Assembly (NCBI GenBank): GCA_022842445.1
Contig: JALHPO010000002.1
Coordinates: 186,001-250,000 of the forward strand
Direction: 5' to 3'
From: Nitrospira sp.
GTDB lineage: Bacteria > Nitrospirota > Nitrospiria > Nitrospirales > Nitrospiraceae
DNA: 64,000 bases
The notes beneath the pieces are model-generated. The model worked only from the letters and a program-made list of their open reading frames with translations, was not told the origin of the DNA and made no database searches. Position numbers and translations under genes: made by a program. This document shows, piece by piece, positions 1 to 8,762 of the stretch (its first letter is position 1; each line of letters begins with the position of its first letter).

Positions 1-425
1 CCGCCGCAACCGGGCACCTGGTCTTTGGGACACTGCACACCGAGAACGCATCGAAAACGGTCGACCGGGTCATCGAGGTGTTCCCGCATCAGGAACAGGC
101 ACAGATCCGCAACACGCTGTCGACCGCCCTCAGAGTGGTGGTGGCCCAGAACCTCTTCAAACGAATCGACCAGAAAGGACGCTGCGCCGCTCTTGAGATT
201 CTGGTCTGTACACCCGGAGTCGCCAATCTGATCCGCGACGCCAAGACGTTCCAGATTGCGTCGCTCATGCAGACCGGCAAGGCGGCCGGCATGCAAACCC
301 TGGACGATGCCATTCAGGACCTATTGACGAAAAAATGGATTTCTCCGGAGGAAGCCTACGAGAAATCGATCGACAAAACGCGCTTCGCCAAATTGCTCAA
401 GACGCCGCCCGACGCCCTGCAATAA
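1..425 (+). CDS. pilT: Twitching motility ATPase PilT, C-terminal part
   Basis: The frame is open from base 3 and the gene begins before the window. The visible 140 residues hold the TGHLVFGTLHT block typical of the His-box region of PilT/GspE hexameric ATPases, then the PilT-like C-terminal domain with ALEIL and a segment on inactive loading (TFQIASLMQTGKAAGMQTLD). PilT hydrolyses ATP to depolymerise type IV pili at the inner membrane. The motif block and tail agree with PilT rather than PilB, which carries a zinc-binding four-cysteine motif that is absent here. The gene ends in convergent orientation to thpR, with a shared hairpin between them. The N-terminal half and Walker A are outside the window. 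Confidence 0.9.
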   Translation, partial: AATGHLVFGTLHTENASKTVDRVIEVFPHQEQAQIRNTLSTALRVVVAQNLFKRIDQKGRCAALEILVCTPGVANLIRDAKTFQIASLMQTGKAAGMQTLDDAIQDLLTKKWISPEEAYEKSIDKTRFAKLLKTPPDALQ

Positions 426-463
426 TCGCCGCGACATGGCGCCGGACCGCAATCCAAGCCTTG

Positions 464-494
464 AATGACCGGGACTGAACCGGTTCCGGTCATT
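464..494. terminator. Bidirectional hairpin between convergent pilT and thpR
   Basis: Perfect 9-bp inverted repeat AATGACCGG / CCGGTCATT separated by 13 bases. It lies just after the pilT stop and overlaps the thpR stop codon. There is no strong U-tract, so termination is inferred from position and symmetry. Confidence 0.45.
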
Positions 495-1104
495 CCTCCT
501 CCGACAATCCGACCTCCCACAGCTTCGTATAGACTGGCCCGGCTGTGCGCAACTCGCTCTGCATCAGCGCAATGGCGGTGACCGCCAACGATCCGACAGC
601 CGACGGCCGATCCAGCACACCGCTCCTCACCAAAACCTGCCCTACCAGACGTTCCCCCTCTTTAACACGGGCCAACGTGAGATGAGGACTCCAGGGTTTG
701 TCATCCGCCGCAATGCCGAATGACCGGCAACAAGCCTCCACACTTTGATGCCATGACGCCAATCGTTGTGCGTGGTCGCTCTGCTCCCATGCTTCGGATG
801 GGGCGACCCACAAGACCCGTGGTTGCTGGGCGCGAGGGACCCCCCCTATCCGTTCGAACGGAACGTGAATGACGCGACAACCCGTTATCGCCCGTTGAAC
901 GGCTTCACGTATGGGCTCGATGAGTTGTTCGTCGATGTCGCCGAGAAATCGGACGGTGAGATGAATAGACGACGGCTGCACCCAGGAGATACGAACATTC
1001 TTCGCGCATTCTCGAGAAAACAACTGTATGAGATCCTGCTCAATACCCGCAAGCTTCACCCGGAGATCTTCCGTCAATACGACGGCAAGAAAAGTCCGGA
1101 TCAT
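490..1104 (-). CDS. thpR: RNA 2',3'-cyclic phosphodiesterase (2'-5' RNA ligase family)
   Basis: A 204-residue protein of the 2H phosphoesterase superfamily. Both catalytic HxTx motifs are present: HLTV at about residue 48 and HLTL at about residue 141, each at the usual place in its half of the fold. Family members hydrolyse 2',3'-cyclic phosphate ends on RNA in the cytoplasm. The ATG gives the standard N-terminus (MIRTFLAV). It follows cinA on the same strand with a gap of about 220 bp, an association seen in many bacteria. The length is slightly above the usual 180-190 residues. Confidence 0.9.
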   Translation of the reverse strand: MIRTFLAVVLTEDLRVKLAGIEQDLIQLFSRECAKNVRISWVQPSSIHLTVRFLGDIDEQLIEPIREAVQRAITGCRVIHVPFERIGGVPRAQQPRVLWVAPSEAWEQSDHAQRLASWHQSVEACCRSFGIAADDKPWSPHLTLARVKEGERLVGQVLVRSGVLDRPSAVGSLAVTAIALMQSELRTAGPVYTKLWEVGLSEEE

Positions 1105-1322
1105 CTTCTAGGTTTCCTTTCCTCGCAGCTTGTCGTGTCGGTGTCGGCTCGCCGTACAGTTCGTATCCCGTCGTTCGCACGATATGCGCGAGAACGGCCC
1201 GACGAGCGCGACAGGCGAGACTCATGCCGACGCAGCCTCTGACCACTGCCGCTTTTCTCGCCACTCTCGCGAGCCTCGCTCATGGAACGAGATACGCTTC
1301 ACGTTAGACGAGATGCGAAGTG

Positions 1323-2612
1323 TTACGCTCGCGTCAACAACCATCGCCGCAACAGATCGAGCGCCGCCTGCGAAGACCGCTGCTTGATCGTAAGGCGGTC
1401 GCCATGGAACCGAAACTCCCTGGTGACGGCATCGCCTGCTCCGCCGTGAAGCCCCACATACACCAGACCAACCGGTTTCGTTTCGGACCCTCCTCCCGGC
1501 CCGGCAATGCCTGTGACACTTAATCCGACCGATACGGCAGCCCGTTCACGAATGCCTTTGGCCATCGACGCAGCCACCTCATGACTGACCGCTCCATACC
1601 GTATAATCAACTCAGCCGGCACACCCAGCATCTCCGTCTTGGCTCGGTTGCTGTAACACACGGCGCCTCGATCGACATAGGCCGACGACCCCGGCACCTG
1701 TGTGAGACGATGCGAGATCAACCCGCCGGTACAAGACTCCGCCACGGCAACCGTGCGTCCCTGCAGTGACAGCACCCGGCCCACCACCGTTTCCATCGTG
1801 TCCTGCCCCTCGGCATAGAGCCACTCCCCCAGCCTCTCACGGACTTGCTCTGCCAACCGCTCGATCTTCACGGCACCGGACGAGCGGCGCACATTCGACG
1901 TCAAGGAGACCAGCACTCCTGTCGGTGAGGCCAAGAGGCCAAGATCGATAGGTATCTTCTTTGAAAAGAGGCCTTTCAGCTTGGCATCCACATCGGCTTC
2001 GGGCAATCCCCAGGTATGGAATACCCTCCTCACAATCGGCGAGCGGCGAGGTGTCGCCGATCGTTCGAGCTGAGCCGTCAGAAATGGAATCACCGATTGC
2101 TCCATCATGGCGTCCATTTCTCGCGGCACCCCGGGAAGTGCGACCAGCACGGCCCGCTTCCAGAATACGGCAAAGCCCGGCGCAGACCCCACCGGATTGG
2201 GCATCACCGTGGCGCCGGATGGAATCATCGCTTGCCGCAGCTGGCCTTTGTTGGGTCTTCGCCCCCACTGGGCCAGCCTGGCCACCATGCCTTCAAACGC
2301 TTCCTTGCGACGGGCCAGCCTCCGCCCGGTTGCCTCCGCGACGGCTTCTCTCGTGCAATCATCGACGGTCGGCCCAAGCCCGCCGGTTATCACAACAATC
2401 CCGGCCCGCTGCACGGCCGTAGTAAGCACGCTGACGATATCCGTCCGGTCATCGCCGACAATCGACTTGAATCTGACTTCAATCCCGTATGCGCCAAGTT
2501 TTTCGGTGATGATAAGAGAATTGCCGTCGGATCGGCCTCCGACTAACAGCTCTGAGCCAATGGCGACTGTTTCAGCGATGAAACAGCGATCTGATGACGC
2601 GCGCATGTACAT
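1323..2612 (-). CDS. cinA: CinA family protein (MoCF domain plus nicotinamide-nucleotide amidase)
   Basis: The N-terminal half has the molybdopterin-binding-like MoCF fold (IAETVAIGSELLVGG, then VVITGGLGPTVDDCTREA). The C-terminal half has the PncC amidase domain (AVAESCTGGLISHRL, then VTGIAGPGGG). CinA proteins deamidate nicotinamide mononucleotide in NAD recycling, and some have ADP-ribose pyrophosphatase activity. The open frame extends to a TTG at 2645, but the family N-terminus aligns just after the ATGs at 2612 and 2606; neither has a clear ribosome site, so the start is uncertain by a few codons. It is divergent from the chlorite-dismutase-family gene. The 218 bp between cinA and thpR show no convincing gene. 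Confidence 0.9.
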   Translation of the reverse strand: MYMRASSDRCFIAETVAIGSELLVGGRSDGNSLIITEKLGAYGIEVRFKSIVGDDRTDIVSVLTTAVQRAGIVVITGGLGPTVDDCTREAVAEATGRRLARRKEAFEGMVARLAQWGRRPNKGQLRQAMIPSGATVMPNPVGSAPGFAVFWKRAVLVALPGVPREMDAMMEQSVIPFLTAQLERSATPRRSPIVRRVFHTWGLPEADVDAKLKGLFSKKIPIDLGLLASPTGVLVSLTSNVRRSSGAVKIERLAEQVRERLGEWLYAEGQDTMETVVGRVLSLQGRTVAVAESCTGGLISHRLTQVPGSSAYVDRGAVCYSNRAKTEMLGVPAELIIRYGAVSHEVAASMAKGIRERAAVSVGLSVTGIAGPGGGSETKPVGLVYVGLHGGAGDAVTREFRFHGDRLTIKQRSSQAALDLLRRWLLTRA

Positions 2613-2757
2613 AAGGGGATCAGCGTACCTATTCGACCTGTGCAAAATCGAGTGAGAAGCTACCTCACCACCCCTAGAACCTCAGCGATGCCTACCGAAT
2701 GCCAGTAACAGAGCTCCTTCACCCTGTCAACAGTTACACTCACTCATCTCAACCCCG

Positions 2758-2787
2758 TTGACAGAACAAAACACGAAGTGCTACGAA
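2758..2787 (+). promoter_or_regulatory. Possible sigma-70 promoter for the Cld-family gene
   Basis: A perfect TTGACA (2758-2763) is followed after 18 bases by a poor -10 candidate TACGAA. It is about 60 bp upstream of the start codon at 2849. The weak -10 makes this tentative. Confidence 0.3.
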
Positions 2788-2848
2788 ATAGCCTCTTTCT
2801 AGTCCTCACCCATCCATCGAATGGGCGAGCCGTCACACGGAGGATCCT

Positions 2849-3580
2849 ATGGCAGCTCCCGACCAGCCCACTGCAGCTCAGCCCGCACAGCCCCCGCGGC
2901 GCCAATTTGTCAATTTTGTGTTTTACAAGGTCGATCCGGCCTGGCGGCGGCTGCCGGAAGATGAGCGCACCAAAGGCAAGCAGGAATTTCTGCGGGCCGT
3001 GGAAGAATACACCGGCCGAGTCCTGGTGGTGCCCTATTCGGCCGTGGGCATCCGGGGCGATTGCGAGATCATGCTCTGGCGCATCAGCTACGATCTGGAT
3101 CTGTTTCAGGACATGTCGGCCAAGATGCTGGCCTCCGGGCTGGGGAAGTATCTGAGCACCCCCTATTCCTATCTGGCCATGACCAAGCGGTCCGTCTATG
3201 TGGATCACCATACCCATGAGGGCCAGGAGAGCAAGCGGCTCACCGTGGTGCCGGGGAAGGGGAAGTACATTTTCGTCTATCCGTTCCTGAAGACGCGGGA
3301 GTGGTTTTTGCTGACCAAAGCGGCGCGGCAGGGGATGATGGACGAGCATATCGAAGTGGGGCACCGGTTTCCGTCGGTCAAATTGAACACGACCTATTCG
3401 TTCGGGCTGGATGATCAGGAATGGGTGGTGGCGTTCGAGAGCGACAAGCCGGAGGATTTTCTGGACCTGGTGATGGCGCTGCGGGAGACCGAAGGCTCGC
3501 GCTATACGTTGCGGGACACGCCGATCTTCACCTGCATCCGCAAGAGCCTCAAGGAAACCCTCGATACGCTCGGCGGATAG
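2849..3580 (+). CDS. Chlorite dismutase-family haem protein, coproheme decarboxylase-like
   Basis: A 243-residue Cld-superfamily protein. The proximal haem ligand is most likely His167 in MMDEHIEVGH, and the GLDDQEW block follows. Tyr144 in FVYPF matches the catalytic tyrosine of coproheme decarboxylase (ChdC/HemQ). True chlorite dismutases have no tyrosine here but have a distal arginine about seven residues before the GLDD block; the equivalent residue here is Leu or Asn. I therefore favour a role in haem b synthesis over chlorite breakdown. The first 17 residues are rich in Pro and Ala and are not a signal peptide. A GGAGGA ribosome site precedes the ATG. The gene stands alone, with a terminator after it. 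Confidence 0.85.
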   Translation: MAAPDQPTAAQPAQPPRRQFVNFVFYKVDPAWRRLPEDERTKGKQEFLRAVEEYTGRVLVVPYSAVGIRGDCEIMLWRISYDLDLFQDMSAKMLASGLGKYLSTPYSYLAMTKRSVYVDHHTHEGQESKRLTVVPGKGKYIFVYPFLKTREWFLLTKAARQGMMDEHIEVGHRFPSVKLNTTYSFGLDDQEWVVAFESDKPEDFLDLVMALRETEGSRYTLRDTPIFTCIRKSLKETLDTLGG

Positions 3581-3626
3581 TTCGGATAGCCTCAGGCTGA
3601 GGCCGAGACGGAATGCTGGAAACAGA

Positions 3627-3664
3627 CGGCCTTCGATCTTGCCGTTGAAGGCCGCCTTCTTTTG
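3627..3664 (+). terminator. Rho-independent-type terminator after the Cld-family gene
   Basis: Stem GGCCTTC (3627-3633) and GAAGGCC (3646-3652) with a 12-base loop, followed by a pyrimidine-rich GCCTTCTTTT tail. It lies 47 bp beyond the stop codon. Confidence 0.6.
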
Positions 3665-3754
3665 AGATTTGATCTCGATCTCACCAGCTTTGACAGGTGC
3701 GCGAAGCATGTGTTACCTCTACACGACTAACTTTGACCGACGGACCTGGTCTCA

Positions 3755-3973
3755 ATGGCCGACACCACTGCTCTCTACGCCCTCCGCTTCCCGGATGGCT
3801 CCGTAAGTCTTTATATCGACGAGACCTACGCGAAGGATCGCGGTGTCGATCCCTCCCAACTCGTGCGGGTAGAGATCCCGCGAGAAATATTCATCAGCGG
3901 TACCGTGCAAGATGTGCGAGAATACGTCGCTCTATATCTTGAAACCAATCACCGACAAACCGGCACCGCATAA
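3755..3973 (+). CDS. Small conserved-looking protein of unknown function
   Basis: A 72-residue acidic protein starting MADTTALYALRFPDGS and ending in a polar tail. It has no signal peptide, membrane segment or cysteine motif. Its frame has balanced amino-acid use and the only good coding frame here, and it lies 47 bp before another plus-strand gene, so it may share a transcript with it. The ribosome site is weak (GGACC 9 bases before ATG). I do not recognise the family. Confidence 0.55.
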   Translation: MADTTALYALRFPDGSVSLYIDETYAKDRGVDPSQLVRVEIPREIFISGTVQDVREYVALYLETNHRQTGTA

Positions 3974-4020
3974 GAACGATCGTTCCAGCATATCCGTACC
4001 TTGCTCTTTCTAAGGACACC

Positions 4021-5205
4021 ATGACGCAATCGGTGATGCCTGCTCCCCTGACCGTCGGCCTGATCGAGGACGTGATCGCAAGCCTTCCGATTCAAGGCCG
4101 CATCACTCTCAAGCTCTTGCTGATCCAACACCTCGACATCACACATGAGGAAATCCTGTATATGGTCGCGGATCGGCCCGATCCCCGATGCGTCTCCGGG
4201 AAAAAGCCCATTACCACGATGACACAGGAATCCATCGCGGCAATGACCAGCCGACGGAACGAATATCGCCGGCGGGCCCGGCTCCGCCGGGAGCGCACAT
4301 GGCTGCAATGCGTCGCGCTCAAGAAACTACTCGAGACGGCGGACGCAATGGCCGGCTGTGCCGCATCGCTCCTGGCAACCAGGGGTATCTCCGCCGACAC
4401 CATCCACAATCTGAAATCGCAAGCCCGCACGGCCGTCCCACGCCCCGCGCTTCGGACATTGGAAGAGCGCTGGGAAAAGGATGAAATTTCGACCGAGGAC
4501 TACCAGAACTATCGCTTGGCTATTGAGATGCAAACATTGTTGCGCTTTGCCGAACGATTTAGAAAACGCCTCGCCTTAGCCGAAGGAGAACGCCGGATAT
4601 CCAACCAGACGATCTTGCAAGACCATGAAATCGGCCATATCTGGGGCATACCAGCCAGCACACTGGCAGCCCGCAAAGTGAAATTCCTGTCCCAATATCT
4701 CTTGGCGCTTCAAGCAAAGCTGTCGGAGGTGCCATTGCAGCCGAATGGTCTTCCTCCGCTCACTCTGTGGAACGACACGATGGCAGTCCTCTCAGCCTCC
4801 CCTATCGAACGATCGATCGCCACGTACGACGGGCTCGAACAAACTGAGTCCGCTCTGATTGAGAAATTGGCCGCCTATGTGGCTGTCGGCATTCCGGAGG
4901 AGAGTGAAGTCAAGTTTTGGAACTCACTGGTCTATGGCGCCAGTTCCAACGCGATGCACAGCGAATCGACCCGCACCCTGTTCGGGCTGCAACGGCTGGT
5001 CTCCATGCAAAACGAATTCGATAGGACCCCTGAAGCACTGGAGCAGGAGCTGCTCAAGCGAACCGCGCCGATTCCCAAAGACCCGGCAGGCGCAATCCCT
5101 GGTCAGAGTGAAACCGGACGTGTGGAGATTACAGAGCTACAAAAACAGATTCTCCACAACTTTATCGGAGAAGATGTGAGCGGCAGAGCTTCGGATAAGT
5201 GGTAA
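4021..5205 (+). CDS. Uncharacterised 394-residue cytoplasmic protein
   Basis: Starts at an ATG preceded by AAGGACACC, a good ribosome site. The protein is largely alpha-helical and charged, with a basic stretch (RRNEYRRRARLRRER, about residues 80-94) and no signal peptide or membrane segment. The opening DVIASLPIQGRITLKLLLIQ and the region around IWGIPASTLAARKVKFL look like helix-rich DNA- or protein-binding parts, but I cannot name a domain. It follows the 72-residue gene at 3755 on the same strand. Function unknown. Confidence 0.75.
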   Translation: MTQSVMPAPLTVGLIEDVIASLPIQGRITLKLLLIQHLDITHEEILYMVADRPDPRCVSGKKPITTMTQESIAAMTSRRNEYRRRARLRRERTWLQCVALKKLLETADAMAGCAASLLATRGISADTIHNLKSQARTAVPRPALRTLEERWEKDEISTEDYQNYRLAIEMQTLLRFAERFRKRLALAEGERRISNQTILQDHEIGHIWGIPASTLAARKVKFLSQYLLALQAKLSEVPLQPNGLPPLTLWNDTMAVLSASPIERSIATYDGLEQTESALIEKLAAYVAVGIPEESEVKFWNSLVYGASSNAMHSESTRTLFGLQRLVSMQNEFDRTPEALEQELLKRTAPIPKDPAGAIPGQSETGRVEITELQKQILHNFIGEDVSGRASDKW

Positions 5206-5216
5206 CCAGTCCTTGC

Positions 5217-5244
5217 TTGCCATCCCCTGTCAATACGGTATAAT
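5217..5244 (+). promoter_or_regulatory. Sigma-70-type promoter abutting the OB-fold gene
   Basis: TTGCCA (5217-5222), a 16-bp spacer, and a perfect TATAAT (5239-5244). The expected transcription start falls about three bases before the ATG at 5254, so the transcript would be almost leaderless. Confidence 0.65.
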
Positions 5245-5253
5245 TCAACCACT

Positions 5254-5694
5254 ATGCTGACACCACCTCCTACGATTCGACACCCTTTTCCCCTACTTGC
5301 CGTTACTCTTCTCATTCTAATCAGCACAGAAATTTCCACCTTATTCACTCTGGGGACATCGGCACGTGCTTCCAGCCTGACCGAGATTGCGGAATTGTTG
5401 GCGCATCCGGAGCAATATGATCATCAAGACGTGGTTGTCGCCGGAAAGGTCACGAATGTTCAGCTGGCGACAAACCGGCAGGGACAACCGGCCTATGGAT
5501 TTCTGTTGCAAGACCAGGCCGGCACGCTGAAAGTCATCAGTCTTGGCCAGTTGGAAGTTCGCGAAGGCGATTTTGTGATTGTCGAAGGGGTATTCAGCCG
5601 TCTACGCCAAGTCGGTCGGGTCATCGTCTACAACGAGATCAAAGCCCTGTCTGTCAAACCTCTGAACCGTCTAGACCCTGATCTCGTGGGCTAA
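5254..5694 (+). CDS. Exported or membrane-anchored OB-fold protein
   Basis: A 146-residue protein. Residues 13-40 form a hydrophobic N-terminal segment (FPLLAVTLLILISTEIS, then SARASS), either a signal peptide or an anchor. The rest fits a single OB-fold domain: LTEIAELLAHPEQYDHQDVV, then VVAGKVTNV, FLLQDQAGTLKV and GDFVIVEGVFSR, a strand pattern like the nucleic-acid or small-ligand OB folds found in periplasmic proteins. There is no Shine-Dalgarno sequence before the ATG, and a strong promoter ends only ten bases upstream. No other start codon would keep the signal segment. Role unknown. Confidence 0.75.
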   Translation: MLTPPPTIRHPFPLLAVTLLILISTEISTLFTLGTSARASSLTEIAELLAHPEQYDHQDVVVAGKVTNVQLATNRQGQPAYGFLLQDQAGTLKVISLGQLEVREGDFVIVEGVFSRLRQVGRVIVYNEIKALSVKPLNRLDPDLVG

Positions 5695-5950
5695 GCTTCC
5701 GCACCTCTTAATCCGTTCCCCTGCCCATCTTTCGAACCTCTGAAGACACTCCGCATGGCCGCTCTTCGAGACAGAGGCATGCACACGCACCCCCCCGCTT
5801 GGCGTTTGAATACGATGTCAATCTCGATCGACCCGTACCAATGTCCCAGTCATACCGTCCAATCCACATCCATGCAAGCCCCCGATACCCATCATCATGA
5901 CTAGTACCCAAAGCCCACTACACTTCGATCCACGCCGTCCCCCCCATTCA

Positions 5951-6799
5951 TTACCGGAACACGTCGATAAGATATCGAAAGCCCACTTGAATGGTGTAAT
6001 TCCATTCTTCAGACAAGCCGCCTCCACCGGCAGCTAAGCGAACATCTTCTGTCGTATTGCGAACGCCTCGAAAGACGAGATCCAACTGTGTATTCGCCGC
6101 CTTATACCAACGGAGCCCCGTTTGAAAAGCAGGAAACTTCTCTTCGAAGCCGAAAGGGTCGCCATTGAAGACTTCGCCCAAGAGTCGCAATTCGCGCGTA
6201 AATGTAATCACCTCGAACCCCGCCGCCCAATAGAACTTGCTCTGGAAGGTCGCCGGACCAGCATCATAGCGATTCTTGGTGCCGAAATTGAGATGGATTG
6301 CCAAATCATTATCGTACGGATCAATGTCGGCATTTGGTGTAAACAAAAACCAACTGACATGTACCATGCTGTAACCATCCCAATGCTGGCGGTTGCCGCT
6401 CATGGGATACAGCATGGCCGCGGCAACAGAGACAGAGGGAATCGCGCCGAGGGAACTGTGTAAGACGTATTTCGGCTGAATTAAGAGGTCGAGCGGACGG
6501 ACTTGATGGTCATGATAGGTGAACCCGAAACCACCTGCCGTCAGCTCGAAGCGATCGGTGATGCCTAAACCCTCCAATGTGCGCATCTCATACGCGGGGC
6601 TCCCTCCCTTCACTACCGTCGTGCCGCCGTATGTTTCCGTTCCGAGTTGCCCCTTATAGACAATGCGCGCATCGTCAGTTACAAAGGGACGAACCGCTAG
6701 CGCTTCTGTGCTCCACAGAGACCAAATCGAGCAGACCAGAACGACCAATAGCCTGAGGCGAACGGTCTTCCCTGCATGCTGTCGTGACAACCTCACCAT
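5951..6799 (-). CDS. Outer-membrane beta-barrel (porin/transporter-like) protein
   Basis: The start at 6799 (MVRLSRQHAG) is chosen because AGGGAG sits just upstream. A signal peptide ends near TEALAVRP. The mature part has alternating hydrophobic and polar strands, many Tyr, Phe and Gly residues, and ends in an aromatic residue pattern (VGFRYLIDVFR), as expected for an outer-membrane barrel. The opening RPFVTDDARIVYKGQLGTE resembles the phenol-degradation MetA-type transporter family, whose real substrates are mostly unknown. It is a single gene convergent with the OB-fold gene. Confidence 0.7.
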   Translation of the reverse strand: MVRLSRQHAGKTVRLRLLVVLVCSIWSLWSTEALAVRPFVTDDARIVYKGQLGTETYGGTTVVKGGSPAYEMRTLEGLGITDRFELTAGGFGFTYHDHQVRPLDLLIQPKYVLHSSLGAIPSVSVAAAMLYPMSGNRQHWDGYSMVHVSWFLFTPNADIDPYDNDLAIHLNFGTKNRYDAGPATFQSKFYWAAGFEVITFTRELRLLGEVFNGDPFGFEEKFPAFQTGLRWYKAANTQLDLVFRGVRNTTEDVRLAAGGGGLSEEWNYTIQVGFRYLIDVFR

Positions 6800-7016
6800 A
6801 GGACTCCCTGCCCACAACAACAAATAACAGGGAGTCTCAAACCCTCGCCTGCTCGAACCTTTACTACCTCAATTCGGCAAAGATCTCAAATCAATTTTGA
6901 ACACACTCGAACGAGACCGTTACACTTATCTCAGCGCTTCATCCGGCAATGGATCGAACGGTGAATTGTACACCTCGACGGTGAAGTGACTCATTAACGA
7001 GAGCGGCTTGGCATGA

Positions 7017-7397
7017 CTTTGTAGATTGGTTAGTTGTTTTCACGGCAGTATTTATTGCTCGACACCCGATGACACTGGACGCGCGCTCTTTCGCTATGTC
7101 GCTCACGCCGACTTCGATCTCTATAAGAATAAAGTAGTTCTCTACGGCGACGTCAACATGTTCACAGACCGGCAGGCTGACAATCAGGTCAATCCGACTG
7201 AACTGGATTGGATCATCGGCTTGGCAGTGCGATGGCGGACTTCAGAGGTGGCGGTCTATCTTGAGCAGGATCAGCCGTTGGATCGGCCCGGATTAGTTCA
7301 GAAATACGTCGCGGTCCAGTACCGTATGTCGTTCGATGTCTCAAAAGGAGACGTGGGAATCGGCAAGGTCGAGACGGCACCGCCTCCGGGGCCATAG
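7017..7397 (+). pseudogene. C-terminal fragment of an outer-membrane-like protein
   Basis: An open stretch of about 126 codons with barrel-like strands (ALFRYVAHADFDLYKNKV, then TELDWIIGLAVRWR and YVAVQYRMSFDV). It lacks a signal peptide. The only start is a TTG at 7026 with no ribosome site, and an in-frame TGA lies just upstream (7014-7016). The content looks like the C-terminal half of a larger membrane protein whose 5' part is lost. A genuine short gene is possible but less likely. Confidence 0.45.
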
Positions 7398-7426
7398 TCT
7401 TTCAATTTCCATGGCTCGGCTTTGGG

Positions 7427-7458
7427 AAAAAGGCGGGGCGCCTCGGATGAGGCACCCC
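7427..7458 (-). terminator. Rho-independent terminator of the RRM gene
   Basis: On the minus strand the stem GGGGTGCCTC / GAGGCGCCCC (10 bp with one wobble and a 4-base loop) is followed by GCCTTTTT. It lies 22 bp beyond the RRM gene stop. Confidence 0.8.
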
Positions 7459-7480
7459 GCTCATTGCGCAGTGGACTATT

Positions 7481-7801
7481 TTAGAACCGGCTGCGACTGC
7501 CGAAATCAGTGCGGCTACGTCCGCCGCCGCCGCCACCACCGCCCGTGCGGGCTTCTTGCGGCTTGGCTTCGTTCACCGTCAACGGACGTCCGTCCATCTG
7601 GGTGCCGTTCAAGGCGGAAATCGCCGCCTGACCTTCTTCCTTCGAGGCCATTTCAACGAAGCCGAAGCCTCGTGACTGTCCCGTAAACTTGTCGGTGATC
7701 ACACGTGCGGACTCAACGGTCCCGTGTGCTGCGAACAAGGTGGTTAACTGCGCTTCGGTCGCCGCATAGGGCAACCCGCCAACATAAAGTTTTGAACCCA
7801 T
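7481..7801 (-). CDS. RNA-binding protein with one RRM domain and glycine-rich tail
   Basis: 106 residues. The RRM has RNP2 (KLYVGGLPY, near residue 4) and RNP1 (SRGFGFVEM, near residue 44), with the conserved aromatic residues. The tail is a run of glycines followed by an Arg/Ser/Phe-rich end. Such small bacterial and cyanobacterial RRM proteins bind single-stranded RNA and are often cold-induced; this one resembles them in length and tail. A perfect AAGGAGG site precedes the ATG and a strong terminator follows, so it is a single-gene unit. Targets are unknown. Confidence 0.92.
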   Translation of the reverse strand: MGSKLYVGGLPYAATEAQLTTLFAAHGTVESARVITDKFTGQSRGFGFVEMASKEEGQAAISALNGTQMDGRPLTVNEAKPQEARTGGGGGGGGRSRTDFGSRSRF

Positions 7802-8390
7802 GGGGGGTCCTCCTTGTAAAAATTGATATTGTGGAGAACGCGAGAACTATTTCACGAGGGGAAGGAGAGGGCCGAAGGCGCAAGAAACAAGGCGACCTAG
7901 GTCAGACTTCCGATCAGATTCTCGGTAACAACAACATCCGAAATGGGCCGTTCAATATGATGTTTCACGCGAGGCCCACCGCCTGAAACATCGACACTGT
8001 AACATACCTCGACGTGAATAGCCATTCATAAAAGTAGAGGCTGATCGTGCCGGCGTAGCAGGTCGTGCAAGCCAAGAAAATTGGACATTCTGAATAGCGG
8101 AGGAATAATCCGCCATTTGATGGCTGCGCGAGCTGCCGTCCCGATAGACACCACACCTTCCAGAGCAGCACCCACTAAGGATAAAATCCCCGGTCAACCT
8201 CGGCAATCACTTCCTCCGCACACTAATGGTCTTTCTCGACAACCAGAATAAGGCGTCTCCTTTTGAAACCCTTACCGGAAGAAGCCCTAGATTCCCCTGG
8301 GATGGTACAGACCCGTTCTGCCTTCCCTCCAAAGGCAGCATAATGCTCCGGTAGTCAGGATCGATAAAATCCCATGGTATGGAGGGTCTG
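7802..8390. other. 589-bp gap without a supported gene
   Basis: It should hold the promoter and leader of the RRM gene and the leader of the PilZ gene. The short open frames on both strands have no ribosome sites and no recognisable product. A 7-bp stem (CTGCCTT / AAGGCAG) is visible near 8319-8339. I see no known RNA gene. Confidence 0.5.
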
Positions 8391-8762
8391 ATGGTAACTC
8401 GGTCCTATCATCGGATCTATCCGCGATACCCGACGCAGTATCCGACTATATTCGGGTGGGCGTCCGGCGTGGGCGAGGGGCTCGTCACCAACCTTTCGTT
8501 GAGCGGATGCACGGTCCGGTGCGGTCGCAGACCCCTTGTGGGTGCAGATGTCCATGTCAGTATCCTCCTCCCGGACCGGACGCAGGCCCTGTCGATTGAG
8601 GGCGGCACAATCAAATGGGTAGATGGGTGTCAGTTTGGTGTGGAATTTCAGCGCCTCGCCCTGGATTGTCGGCAACGGCTCAATCACACCCTGCGCAAGG
8701 CACTCATCCATCGCCTGAAGACGCACTCTAGCCGGCCAGACCAGTCAAACGTGCCGACCTAA
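8391..8762 (+). CDS. PilZ domain protein (cyclic di-GMP effector candidate)
   Basis: The start at 8391 is chosen over the upstream ATG at 8379 because GGAGGG lies at the right distance. The 123-residue protein is one PilZ domain: a basic N-terminal stretch with an RxxxR-like pattern (HRIYPRYP) and the partner motif TNLSLSGC matching (D/N)xSxxG. These two elements bind c-di-GMP in PilZ proteins. The Cys after the motif and the FGVEFQ strand are typical. No output domain is attached. It stands alone. Confidence 0.85.
   Translation: MVTRSYHRIYPRYPTQYPTIFGWASGVGEGLVTNLSLSGCTVRCGRRPLVGADVHVSILLPDRTQALSIEGGTIKWVDGCQFGVEFQRLALDCRQRLNHTLRKALIHRLKTHSSRPDQSNVPT

Noticed and set aside
766..1242. 158-codon plus-strand frame
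   Set aside because: Antisense shadow of thpR with no start signal.
1040..1283. Two minus-strand frames between cinA and thpR
   Set aside because: Arg/Ser-rich composition, no ribosome site, overlap with thpR, and no recognisable product.
2744..3709. 321-codon minus-strand frame opposite the Cld-family gene
   Set aside because: Long only because of high GC; the plus strand encodes a recognised protein with a ribosome site.
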